64,000 bases of DNA, taken from Durusdinium trenchii (lineage: Eukaryota > Sar > Dinophyceae > Suessiales > Symbiodiniaceae). This document shows positions 55,440-64,000 of this stretch, in pieces (position 1 is the stretch's first letter; each line of letters begins with the position of its first letter). The stretch is from assembly GCA_963970005.1 (NCBI GenBank), contig CAXAMN010001225.1, forward strand, positions 814,765-878,764. The letters run 5' to 3'. The position numbers and the translations under genes were made by a program. Under the pieces are notes generated by a model. It was given only the letters and a program-made list of their open reading frames with translations. It had not been told where the DNA came from and searched no databases.

Positions 55440-55800
55440 CACGAGATGACCCAACAGGCTATTAGGAACTTGAGGCCAGAGGGGGTGAACGAAAGCTAGC
55501 CGGGCTTCCGGTGGTCTGCTGCTGGTGCTGCTGCTGCTGGTGCTGCTGCTGCCGCTGCTGCGCTGGGCGCTGCTGCGCTGGGTGCTCTGCAGGCGCCGGG
55601 TCGTCTGCTGCTGCTGCTGCTGCTGGCGCTGGGTGGTCTGCTGCGGCTGCTGCTGCCGCGGCGTTGGGTATGCTGCTGCTGCTGCTGCCGCTGCTGCGCT
55701 GGGCGCTGCAGATGCTTGGTGTGCTGCAGCTGCTTGGTGTGCTGCAGCTGCTTGGTGGTCCCGCTCACCGCGCGCAGGGGGGAGTCGAACCGCGGGGGGG
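55440..55800 (-). repeat. CTG/CAG-rich trinucleotide tract, possibly coding for Gln/Ala/Ser
   Basis: About 250 bp (55510-55755) consist mainly of CTG and related triplets on the plus strand, ending in a run of 14 G near 55792-55806. On the minus strand the frame gives Gln, Ala, Ser and Thr runs (AHQAAAAHQASAAP, QRQQQQQQQTTRR). Three near-identical 15-bp units GCTGCAGCTGCTTGG... occur at 55726-55756. It may be a low-complexity coding exon or simply an unstable repeat. Confidence 0.7.
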
Positions 55801-55909
55801 GGGGGGTCCATAAGATTGATTTAATCAATTGTTTAAGGTTTCTGAGGTGCGTCCACCCCGTCACTTAACTTGCTAAAGCAAGAGCAACTCCAGCTAGCTA
55901 AGGCTAGCT

Positions 55910-55970
55910 TTCGTGACAAGGGCATAGCTGCTAGTAACAAGGGCATTACTACCAGTAGCTAATCCGCAGC
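55910..55970. repeat. Diverged CTAGTAGC-family copy, opposite orientation
   Basis: Contains GACAAGGGCATAGCTGCTAG, TAACAAGGGCATTACTAC and CAGTAGC, related to the reverse complement of the 8.8 kb unit. Confidence 0.45.
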
Positions 55971-55974
55971 AAAG

Positions 55975-58250
55975 CGATGCAAAGTGCGTCAAGAATTGAC
56001 ATGAACCGACTGTCTGGTCCAATGACCTACCCTTGGCACCTTGGGATCGAACTTTGCATCACTGATTCACTTCAGGCATGATCAAAAATATCACCTCAAA
56101 AAAGAAATCCAAGTCCAGTCAAACCAAGCTGCATCAAGAGCTCAAGGCCTTTCTTGTAATAACAGGCCTTAAAACAACTCAAAGTGGACATCGGCGTCCC
56201 CAACAAATCTGCTTCGGGATCGTCCGCAAGCTGATTCTGTGCCCAGGAGATCACTCTCTGCCTGATGGGTTTGAAGGAGGAATGCTCTGACACGCGTCAT
56301 GGGATGCCACACTCTTGGCATGGGATCCTGGGCGTTGGGATCTATAGATAAAAGTTCTGTCAATTTGGGAACAGGGTTTTCCACCTAACAGTTTACTGTT
56401 GGGGTTCTATCTTAGGCAAACACATGGCCTATGCCTCAACTAGGAACTAGGGGACCACGTGATTATACCCTGGAATATTTTGCCCAAACTCCTTTGACAT
56501 AGAGTTTTGATAACTATTCCAGACGTGGAATCATTGTTGAAACCATTTAAGTCACTGGATGCAAACAAAAATTTACGACACAGGTGGGTTTTTTTAGCAA
56601 ACTGTGTGACTGTGATGATAGTGTTTTTGCTTCAGTCTTGTTAAAGCATCTACAGGATCATGACCTGACATAGGTTTAGATACATTTCAAGTTTCCACAT
56701 ACCAAAGGGTCACTGTTAGTTTCTAATCTACTTGTGAGAAAGGTTGTAACATTTTTCGGTGTCTACATGACCTTGACCTGACAAAGGCCTAGATTAAATG
56801 AAGTTACCCTGTCACTGTACAGGTGGTTTATATATCGATAAATATATATATATATGATTTGGAGCAGGGTGTAAATCACAGATTTTTGGATTGTGTTTTT
56901 TCACTATCTACATGTCCTTTGATCACTCCAAGTTCCTAGGCAAACTTTGGCTTGCTGCACCCTACCCAGGGGCCTGACAGGAAGGACAGAAATTATTCCA
57001 ATAGGGGGCTGACATGTTGACATTTCATCTACTACAGGAAACATTCTGCCCAGGCACCACCCCCAGGAATCCAGGGCCAGCACAGCCAGCAGCCAGGAGA
57101 GAAGCTACAGTGGGGGTTGACATCTCACATACTACAGGAAGCATTCTGCCTAGGCACCATCCCCAGGAAGCTTGGTGGGATAAACAAATAGATAATAGAG
57201 CCATCTACAAACAAAGCACCCCAGGGGTTGGAGGATTGGAACACCCATCTTCCCGTTGACCCTTCATTGAAGATGGGACTGTTCTCCAATTCTTCTGTTG
57301 TTTTTGAATTCTATCCAAGGTTCATTTTCTCTACTCACAAACCAAACTGAAATTGAACAAGCAACGTGATCTGCTATGAAACTTGTTCCGCAAGAAAGGT
57401 CTACCCCCCTCCCCCCTTTAAATGATTCTGCGGAAATTATTCTGCAGAAAATGTTTCAGGAATCCACGGGGACCGGTGGAATAATTTTAGTCCCGGATTG
57501 AAAAATAGAACCGCGCCAGCTCGTACACAATGCTCCACCTCACACTTTGGACTACGTTCTCCACGAGGAAAATCGCCTGTATATAAACATACATCAGCAA
57601 AATGGACGTATTCCACCTACACTTAGAAGGAGGGGTCGCCACGAGATATTTTTGGCCCGGCTTGGCGTGATCGGGGTAAGTTGCCCCTCGTGGGCCCATG
57701 AATGGGGAACGTTTGGGGAAATACCGGACTGAAAGATAGAATTTATGACGTGGTTCTAACTTGTGTGACCTTGTTTTAATGAAGTCCAGCAATTTGCTTT
57801 AGGAACTCTTGGTGTAATTTGGGGTTGGAACACTGACAGATTCCTGTCACAATGTCTTACGTAGAACTACTATTACTAGGGAAGGGCTCAAGTCGGAATT
57901 GCAGGCCCCAGGCGCAAGGTGTTGGCAGGCACTTTCATGCCAGCATTTTGCAGTCATTAATTGCAGGAGTCTTCGCAATACATATCCCTATACGCGTTTC
58001 AATACTGGCATACGTTGTCCCCTGCTTTGACAAATAACATCGCATGACATCAACTTGACATAACAATCATAATTCATAGTGATGCAAAGAGCCAGCACTG
58101 AACGCACTAAACACTAAACGCTGTTTGAAAGCGACATATCGCAAGGTAATCTAAAGCACGGATCGGCCAGGTGGCTGAGCAGTTTCAAAGTCCGTCTTGC
58201 CCTGGCAGAAGCTCTTCAACTCCGACTCTGGAAACATCCAGGCGGGATCA
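55975..58250. other. Mostly non-coding, AT-rich
   Basis: From 56390 to 57010 no frame exceeds 60 codons. A minus frame at 56110-56290 (SFKPIRQRVISWAQNQLADD) and one at 57490-57790 are possible but unsupported. Contains the repeat pair at 57.0-57.2 kb. Confidence 0.45.
57010..57180. repeat. Two imperfect repeat copies, about 105 bp apart
   Basis: TTGACATTTCATCTACTACA / GGAAACATTCTGCCCAGGCA (57018) recurs as TTGACATCTCACATACTACA / GGAAGCATTCTGCCTAGGCA (57118). A plus-strand frame covers both copies but shows no protein-like features beyond the duplication. Confidence 0.65.
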
Positions 58251-58279
58251 TCCTCATAGTCTCCGCATCCAGCCTGGGA

Positions 58280-58470
58280 TCGAGATAAGAAAGAGCACAA
58301 ACAGCCCATGATAGCACGAGATGAGAGAAGGGGCCCCGCTTCCAGAGTCTACAAATGCATTGCGCACCAGACCGACGCCCAACCCCCGAGGCACTCCAGG
58401 TGGCTTAGCCATTGAAGTGCTATCAACCCTCCTTGCAAAGAGACTACGTTCCAGAAGCTGAAGCTTTATT
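58280..58470 (-). CDS. Possible exon
   Basis: The minus frame reads QLLERSLFARRVDSTSMAKP, PGVPRGLGVGLVRNAFVDSG and SGAPSLIS. Coding-like; boundaries unknown. Its right neighbour at 58.55-58.85 kb is open on both strands and unresolved. Confidence 0.35.
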
Positions 58471-58854
58471 GAATTTTGCTGCAACATGGTGCAACTAGTA
58501 CACAAATACATCCGGTCAATCTTCAGCTTCTAAAAGCTTGATACACGGGTCATGTTCAAAAGAACTTGCAGGAGGAAATGGTTATATACTTGGGTACTGT
58601 GGGTTTCGGGTCTATGGAGATGTATTGGATTTCCCGTGCCCCTGGGCATGGCAGGCGCCTGTGCTTTGTTTTTGGTCACCACCTGGGGTTTTGCGCTGTG
58701 GAGCATGCAGAACCGAAGAGAACATGATATTGATAGTTGGTCTCCAGTGGTCTGGAATAACAAACTTGAGAGGAGGGAGACACGAAAGGTAGGACAGCGG
58801 GAAGAGAAGAGAACGCGAGAGGCAGGAACAAAAATGCAATGTTCGACATGGTGA

Positions 58855-59410
58855 TTTATCCCCTCGGAGGCGACCTTTAGGCGACCTTTCGTAAATATAT
58901 GTTCATATGCCATATGCACTCTAAATGTTCAAACATATGCTCTCGAAATGTTCAAAAAGGTTCTTAGGAAAACAAACTTGCCCCATGGCTCAGATCATCG
59001 GTGAGCATTGAATCGGAACATCATAGGATTTGAACTATCCTGAAACCATAAGAGGCTCACGAAGACGCTCCCCAGGAGAGAATTGACGTGCTTCACAAAA
59101 CAAACTCTAGGTATGTATCCCCTCGGGGAACACCTTTCGTGATTAGAATTTCATATTCACTCTTTCTAAATGTTCAAGAGGGTTTCAACTATCCTGAAAT
59201 CATGAGAGGCTCACGACGAAGACGTTCTCCAGGAGAGAATTGATTTTAGAGGGGGGGAGGGGGGGGGGGTCTGTATTGAAAAATCAATTCCAAGGGGGCG
59301 GGGGGGGGGGGGGCTGGATTGAGCGATAAATTATTAGACCCGGACGTCCCAACACTTGCTTCGCAAGACAAACTCAAGGTATCCCCTAAAGGGCTACCTT
59401 TCGTGATAAA
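58855..59410. repeat. Diverged tandem repeats with interspersed G runs
   Basis: TATCCCCTCGG...ACCTTTCGT occurs at 58858, 59116 and, as TATCCCCTAAAGG, at 59381. AACTATCCTGAAACCATAAG / GAGGCTCACGA...AGACG at 59033 recurs at 59188. Two G-rich runs (59251-59270 and 59296-59313) interrupt the array and could form G-quadruplexes. No coding sequence is seen within it. Confidence 0.7.
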
Positions 59411-59419
59411 TGATCCCAG

Positions 59420-59627
59420 ACCAAAAAACTCAATCCAATTCCAACCCATTCCACGTCCTAGTAGCAGCCTCATCCTCCTCACAATTCTCCTCAGCTTCTC
59501 CCAGTTCTTTCGTTGGAGGAGTGAACTTCTCCGACACTGGCAGCTGCACCAGTTCACTGTCGCCACCGTCGCCTCCGCCCGTGGGCGCCTTTGCCAACGG
59601 CGGTATTGCGCTGGCGCCCGTGCCCAT
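59420..59627 (-). CDS. Possible first exon with N-terminal myristoylation motif
   Basis: An ATG at 59627 opens MGTGASAIPPLAKAPTGGGD, then GDSELVQLPVSEKFTPPTKE and an acidic helix EAEENCEEDEAATRTWNG, with TGA near 59430. Met-Gly-x-x-x-Ser is the N-myristoylation pattern, so membrane anchoring is possible. The frame meets a GCTACTAGG repeat motif at about 59458-59466, where an intron may start. Family unknown. Confidence 0.5.
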
Positions 59628-60814
59628 GGTGGAACTGTGTTGATCGCTGGGCAACTGAAGCCACGACCACCAGGCTGGCGAGAAAAGAACATACACACCA
59701 AACAGCTCTGAAAACGGCCCCGAAAACCCACGCGGATCCACGCGGGGTCTGGTTGGCAAATGTTGGCCACCGCAAGTGCACCAGGTCCCGGAAAATAGAC
59801 ACCATTCTCAGTGACATGTTCCACTCCAGCTAAATGCTAATGTATGCTAAACTAGCACTAGAAACCTGGACCCGGACCCTTGTGGATCAAATTCGACCAA
59901 TCCCCAGCTAAAGATGATCCCTGCGATCCAAACACGCGCAGGAACAGCGGTGATGGGAAGTTCAGGCCTTTCCGCAGCGAACAGGTGCGGACAGCCCCCA
60001 GGGCTCGGACCATTCTATTCAGCAACCAGCATCTGAGATGCCAACTGATTGCCATGAGCGCAGGTGGGCGCCTCAGGCCGGTTGTCTGGACATCGGCAAG
60101 CAGGGCACCGGGGGAAGGGAAAAGGATAAGAAGATCTTCTCATATCTTCTCATGCCATTTCACAAGGCCGAGAAGTTCAGGCAAAACAGTAAGATACAGC
60201 AAGTAACTATCATAATATACAAAAATATCCTGAGCATCCAGTGAGTATCCACCCCCACTCCACGCCCAGCAACATTGCACATTCCACGTGTCGCATGAAG
60301 ACATGTGACAAGACCATTCTTCAGTTTCCATACGCAGCAACCCCTCCAAAGAATACTCACCCCTTCCCGATGCCAAGCCCTTGTTCCTTGCAACAGCGGA
60401 GAGAAGGCAGCGAGAGTCTCAGTCCAAGCGAGGGCCCCTAGTTTTTCGAAGACCTCTTCTTACAGATCCGGCTGCTTTGAATCTGGCTCCCGCTGGCCCC
60501 TGCTGCACATGGAGTACTACACACAATCCAGTATGCGTGTCGTTGGCGTTTCTCTTTTCCAAGGTCACCTTTGTCTGAGAGTCTGCATGTGTCTGTCGAA
60601 AGTTGCGCAATCATGCGCAATCAATAAGAACAATAATATATAATCCTCTATACCGCGGAAGGTCAACATGAAACATCAAAGCATATCAAGGCAAATGATT
60701 CGAGGCAGCATGAGGAAACTATAAGTCTTCTTTTGCAGCCAATGCGGGAGCGTTCGGAAGAACTCTATATTGCCTGGTCTTTGCAGGTCGGGGAGTCGGG
60801 CAACTCTTGCAAAA

Positions 60815-60860
60815 TTCGGGCCGAACATGGCCGAACATGGGCCGAACATGGCCGAAAACC
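60815..60860. repeat. Short tandem repeat GCCGAACATGG
   Basis: Three units GCCGAACATGG plus a partial fourth follow each other, one with an additional G. Both strands stay open across it, so it could lie in an exon. Confidence 0.7.
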
Positions 60861-61169
60861 AATGGGCTCGGAAAATGAACATGGAGGACATCCAATTCTC
60901 AAGCAGCAATTCAGCGGGCCTGAAGTCTGCCCTTCCTGGGGAGACAAGAGCCACGTCATGGTCTACTGGTCTACTGGTCCTGCACCCGAAATCCGACAGC
61001 TGAATCTGAGGTGGACTGTTGACTCAGGGGGACATTGGCACCGCCCCAGACCTGGCGGTCCAAGATTAGGTACCCTTTCCAGCCGCCAACGGGCCAAGAA
61101 CCTTGGGTGCCTGGGCCTTGTTCAGCCAGATTGGAACAAAATGATCTCTCTCCCTCTCTCTTTCACAAA

Positions 61170-61385
61170 GATCTGATCTGTCGGCAACTCCTTTGCTGGA
61201 TGTGCCGCACGATCAGTGTCGTTCCTGTCCCTGCTCGCTTCTTCCGGGTTTTTTGCCCGCAATGTTCCGCACAGGGATTTCAAGGTTCCGCGAACGTCGG
61301 ATTTGGTCGGAGTGTCTTCCCAATCTTCATCAATCTTCCAAGCTGGCAATGGCTCTTTGGACCAAATGACACGATTGCCCTCTCT
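61170..61385 (-). CDS. Unassigned charged exon
   Basis: The minus frame reads WSKEPLPAWKIDEDWEDTPT, KSDVRGTLKSLCGTLRAKNP and EEASRDRNDTDRAAHPAKEL. It is hydrophilic and clearly coding-like. No domain recognised. Confidence 0.5.
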
Positions 61386-61667
61386 TCCCCGCAAAAGTCA
61401 TGTGGACCAAAATGCCTCGTGCTGCCTCGGCAGCCCAGCCCCGTGGCTCTCCGGCGTCCCCCATGAACATCAAGCCGCTTTCCAGGAATTTCCGCTCGTG
61501 TACAATGCAACGTCAACCAATTCCAGAACCAAGGCGACATGGAAACCCATAAAGAACCATGGACCCGGGAACTTGGATGGAACATTGATGGATAGGATAT
61601 GCAAAGTACATGCACAGTGCATTCATAGTGCATTATAGTGCATCTACCCAATCGGTTTTATCCTCTA

Positions 61668-61775
61668 AAAAGATGCTCCCAAGTGCTCCACCCGTGGCCG
61701 AGTGTCGAGGTCAACGTGGCCTCCACCCGTTCCATCACCTCGTCTCCCGACTCCGGCGACTCATGGAGTCGTCGG
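61668..61775 (-). CDS. Short unassigned exon
   Basis: The minus frame reads ESPESGDEVMERVEATLTST then LGHGWSTWEHLF. It probably precedes the exon at 61.2-61.4 kb. Boundaries unknown. Confidence 0.35.
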
Positions 61776-61829
61776 ACGGTCCGATGAGACAAAGGTTATG
61801 GTTGATGGTGTTCCACTCCAACTAGGAGC

Positions 61830-62735
61830 TGTGATCGATCAACAGTCTACATGGGAGGTGAAGAAAGCGAGTTGACCACTCAAACATACCGAAGCTTTCA
61901 TCCTCCTGGGCATCCTCCCTCCTGTGTCCAAACCACTGCTCAATTCAGCACTTTGGGATGCCCCAATTTGAACCAAATGTTTCTCATACCACTCCCACTC
62001 CCACAATGAGAAGCGGTGTGTATGGGAAGCGGTGCGCTATGGATTCCCTTTTGTCATCTTTTGATATCTTTTGTCCATGGTCGTTTCAATAGTCGCGGGG
62101 CCCAACACACAACGACGGAAGGGCAGCCCCAAGGGAGACAGGTCAAAACCTATGACTAATATGTGTTCCTCTGCTTCTCAGTGTTTAAGATGTTGTTTCA
62201 TTTTCATTTCCCATTTTGGTTGGATAGAAAGTGCACAGGGCCAAACCCTCCAAGCAGCAAACAAGTGTTAACTTACAATATTAAAGGCCGCCATTGAATT
62301 TAAGCTTTGATGCATGTACTTAAGGTCTTGCTCAGGCGGAGAAACAATATAATGACATTAGTAGTGAATCAATTGAGAAGTGTCTCGGGGTAAAGGTTAT
62401 GTCAAACACATCAGGTTGAAACATTAGATATGGTCATGCAGCATGCAGCCGCCATAGACACATTTTCCTTCCTTGGACTGTGCCTGATCTGGTCTCTCAC
62501 ATAAATTTGACGGCGACCCTTTGCTCGCCAAATCAGTGCGGATTTGTTTCATCTGGCACAGTTCAAAAGTGTTAGCAAACACAGAACACAAACAAACAAT
62601 GTGTGAATGGTATTGTCACATTGTCAAGATTAAACAACTATATTACAATGGCTAGCCAATTTGTTGTGTGCCACCTCCTAGCCCCTGGCAGCACCAAAAA
62701 TGAAAATATGCTGAAATCTCGCCTGGATTATTGAA
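61830..62735. other. No gene seen
   Basis: Follows the stop of the gene at 62738 (minus strand), so it may be its 3' region and the spacer to the next gene. No convincing exon. Confidence 0.45.
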
Positions 62736-62737
62736 TC

Positions 62738-63175
62738 CTAGCGTTTGGAACAGCGGTGAGAGTTCTTGGCACGGTTGGCACTGACACTCTGATTTGCGCC
62801 ACGGGCACTAGAGGATTTCTGAAACAAATCAGTCAAGGAAACACAGCCGTTGGCTGCTCTACCCTTAGCCTTTGCTTTCGCTTTGGTAGTAGCACTTGCC
62901 TTGGCCTTGGCAACAGGTTTTGCACCTGCTTTGGCCTTGGATTTGGGAACGGTTTTGGCCTTCGCTTTTGCGATAACCTTCCGCTGCTTCTCGGTCAGGA
63001 CACGCTGCTGCACAGGTGGCAAAGCGGATCGCAAATCAGCTTCAAATTTCTCCTTGATGCTGATCATAGGGTCCTGAACCTCATTGGTGATGTCCTTCTT
63101 ATCAAGGAGAGCACGGGAGGTCATAGCAGAGGCCATTTCGTCCAAATCACCTGCAATCTCGGCATCATCAATGAC
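62738..63175 (-). CDS. Terminal exon of a Lys/Ala-rich repeat protein (gene enters from the right)
   Basis: This exon starts after a TTGCAG|G acceptor and ends with TAG at 62738, 438 nt or 146 codons with the stop. It begins with a helical segment (VIDDAEIAGDLDEMASAM, then KEKFEADLRSALPPVQQR) and ends in a highly basic tail of Lys/Ala repeats (AKAKAKTVPKSKAKAGAK, then KAKAKAKGRAANG). Such tails resemble histone H1-like or nucleic-acid-binding tails, so a nuclear or RNA-binding role is possible but only inferred. It joins in frame to the exon at 63263-64000 if that intron uses a GC donor at 63262. Confidence 0.75.
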   Translation of the reverse strand, partial: VIDDAEIAGDLDEMASAMTSRALLDKKDITNEVQDPMISIKEKFEADLRSALPPVQQRVLTEKQRKVIAKAKAKTVPKSKAKAGAKPVAKAKASATTKAKAKAKGRAANGCVSLTDLFQKSSSARGANQSVSANRAKNSHRCSKR

Positions 63176-63262
63176 CTGCAACTGCAGGACATAGCTCAAA
63201 GGTACAAAACAAAATCAGAAACAACAACAACAACAGCAAACACTCTTACCTGACCCCCTAGC

Positions 63263-64000
63263 CCCACCCCAACCATCCTGCTCCAACAATTGCTCCAAAC
63301 TTTCTAGAGCTTCTTCTTCCACATCCACATCCCGGTACTTACGCTTCTTCTTGTCTTCTGGATTTTCTGTCTTCTCTGCTTTTTCTGCGTCATGCCTGGC
63401 ATCTTTGTTTTTTTGTCTTTTTTGTCTTTCTTTTCTTTTTTCTCTTTCTTGTCTTTTTTGTCTTTTTTTTGGTGTTTTTCTGTTTGATCTGTGTCATTCT
63501 TGTTTGTCTTGCCATCTGCATGCGTTTTGGCCACCACCAAGGCCACTGGTGCCGAGCTTGCTGCCAGTGTTGGTGCTGTTGGTGTTGAAACTGGACAACC
63601 CACATCCAGCTTCTGGGCAGCATCACTGGCAGGTTTGCTCAATTCGGTTGGCTTGGTGGCTGTCAATGCCTGTGGAATCTCTTCTACTTTCGGTTTGTGG
63701 TTTGCTCGTGGCAATTCACAATGCTGAAAAGCAGTCTGACAAGGAATGGGTACAAGTGCTAGCGCTTGACCAGGCTCTGCCAGTGCAGTTGCTGGTTGTT
63801 CAGACTGGCCTGGCAACCTGGTCTGGTGATGCGCTTCTGGCTCAGGTAGTGTGCTTGTTGGTGGTGCAGACTGGTCTGGCAACCCAGTCTGGTGATGTTC
63901 TTCTGGCTTGGATACTGCGCTGGCTGATAGCTCAGACTGGCCTGGCAACCCAGTCTGGTGATGTTCTTCTGGCTTGGGTAATGCAGTTGCTGGTGGCTCA
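63263..64000 (-). CDS. Repeat-rich upstream exon of the same gene (partial; apparent frameshift)
   Basis: Reading leftwards from the edge, the frame encodes 22-residue repeats with the core HHQTGLPGQSE. An Ala/Pro/Thr-rich region follows, then a Lys/Asp/Glu block (KKDKKDKKEKKEKKDKKDKK). At a run of seven A (plus-strand T7, 63408-63414) the frame shifts by one. Beyond it the sequence is again clearly coding (DARHDAEKAEKTENPEDKKK, then VEEEALESLEQLLEQDGWGG). An eighth A would restore one frame, so this is either a homopolymer error or a true break. No enzymatic domain is visible. The start lies beyond the window. Confidence 0.7.
63768..64000 (-). repeat. 66-bp (22-residue) coding tandem repeats
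   Basis: At least three full units occur in frame on the minus strand, with variants HHQTGLPGQSE, HHQTGLPDQSA and HHQTRLPGQSE and Pro/Ser/Thr/Ala-rich spacers. The array is cut by the window edge, so more units may follow. Nucleotide identity between units is high, which suggests recent expansion or homogenisation. Confidence 0.85.

Noticed and set aside
55775..55800. tRNA B-box-like sequence on the minus strand (GGTTCGACTCC)
   Set aside because: The flanking bases do not form a T-stem, and no A box, anticodon arm or acceptor stem is found upstream; it lies beside a G run at the edge of the CTG tract.
58552..58854. Plus-strand frame with a hydrophobic segment (PLGMAGACALFLVTTWGFAL)
   Set aside because: Looks like a membrane segment, but minus frames over the same DNA are similar in quality and no splice sites or family support it.
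60733..61176. 147-codon plus-strand open frame
   Set aside because: Partly generated by the GCCGAACATGG tandem repeat; strand and composition do not match neighbouring exons, though it cannot be excluded.
1..64000. Relict spliced-leader sequences marking retroposed genes
   Set aside because: I looked for the conserved dinoflagellate leader 3' part (GTAGCCATTTTGGCTCAAG) and saw no convincing copy.
1..64000. CRISPR arrays, prokaryotic operons, phage or organellar genes
   Set aside because: No regular spaced repeats, ribosome-binding-site-led gene runs or recognisable organellar proteins; the gene structure is eukaryotic.

Overview
The window looks like nuclear DNA of a dinoflagellate, most likely a Symbiodiniaceae-type genome. 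This rests on the sequence. Coding DNA occurs as short exons (about 45 to 150 bp) in large amounts of intron and spacer, and no frame stays open for long. Two genes that I could rebuild exon by exon need GA and GC splice donors as well as GT, with AG|G-type acceptors. One gene is a K+-channel-like protein of the kind that is very abundant in these algae. No bacterial, organellar, rRNA, tRNA or CRISPR feature is visible.

Nearly all coding stretches that I trust read on the minus strand, so the window appears to be a unidirectional array transcribed from right to left. From right to left: (1) 62738-64000, the 3' end of a gene for a repeat-rich, Lys-rich protein, entering from beyond the window. 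(2) About 52.8-61.8 kb, scattered unassigned exons, simple repeats and tandem repeats, including a CTG tract and long G runs. (3) About 47.1-52.0 kb, exons with ankyrin-like motifs and other unassigned exons. (4) About 45.6-46.7 kb, the end of an acidic protein gene, stopping only 75 bp before the next start codon. (5) 42189-45571, a complete six-exon SPX plus SLC13/DASS transporter gene of 708 codons, a PHO91-like phosphate transporter. (6) About 36-42 kb, several unassigned exons, including terminal exons at 41.69 and 38.55 kb. (7) About 20.5-34.2 kb, a field of short coiled-coil exons and a broken Mei2-like RRM segment at 31.4-31.8 kb. (8) About 16.7-19.4 kb, a probable secretory or membrane protein gene starting with a signal peptide at 19386. 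(9) About 10-16 kb, unassigned exons, several helical. (10) 332-6255, a voltage-gated channel gene whose S1 to S6 exons can all be found; it runs off the left edge.

The most interesting material is structural. The SPX transporter and channel gene models close exactly in frame only with GA and GC donors. Intron 2 of the transporter is flanked by a 16-bp near-perfect direct repeat that carries the splice sites. It contains copies of a dispersed CTAGTAGC repeat family and a 571-bp element with terminal inverted repeats, which looks like an introner-type insertion. The same repeat family follows probable coding sequence at two other places.

Limits: exon calls outside the two rebuilt genes are single-exon judgements from composition and reading frame. 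In several places two overlapping frames look equally protein-like, and boundaries are approximate. Functions are named only where family motifs are visible.
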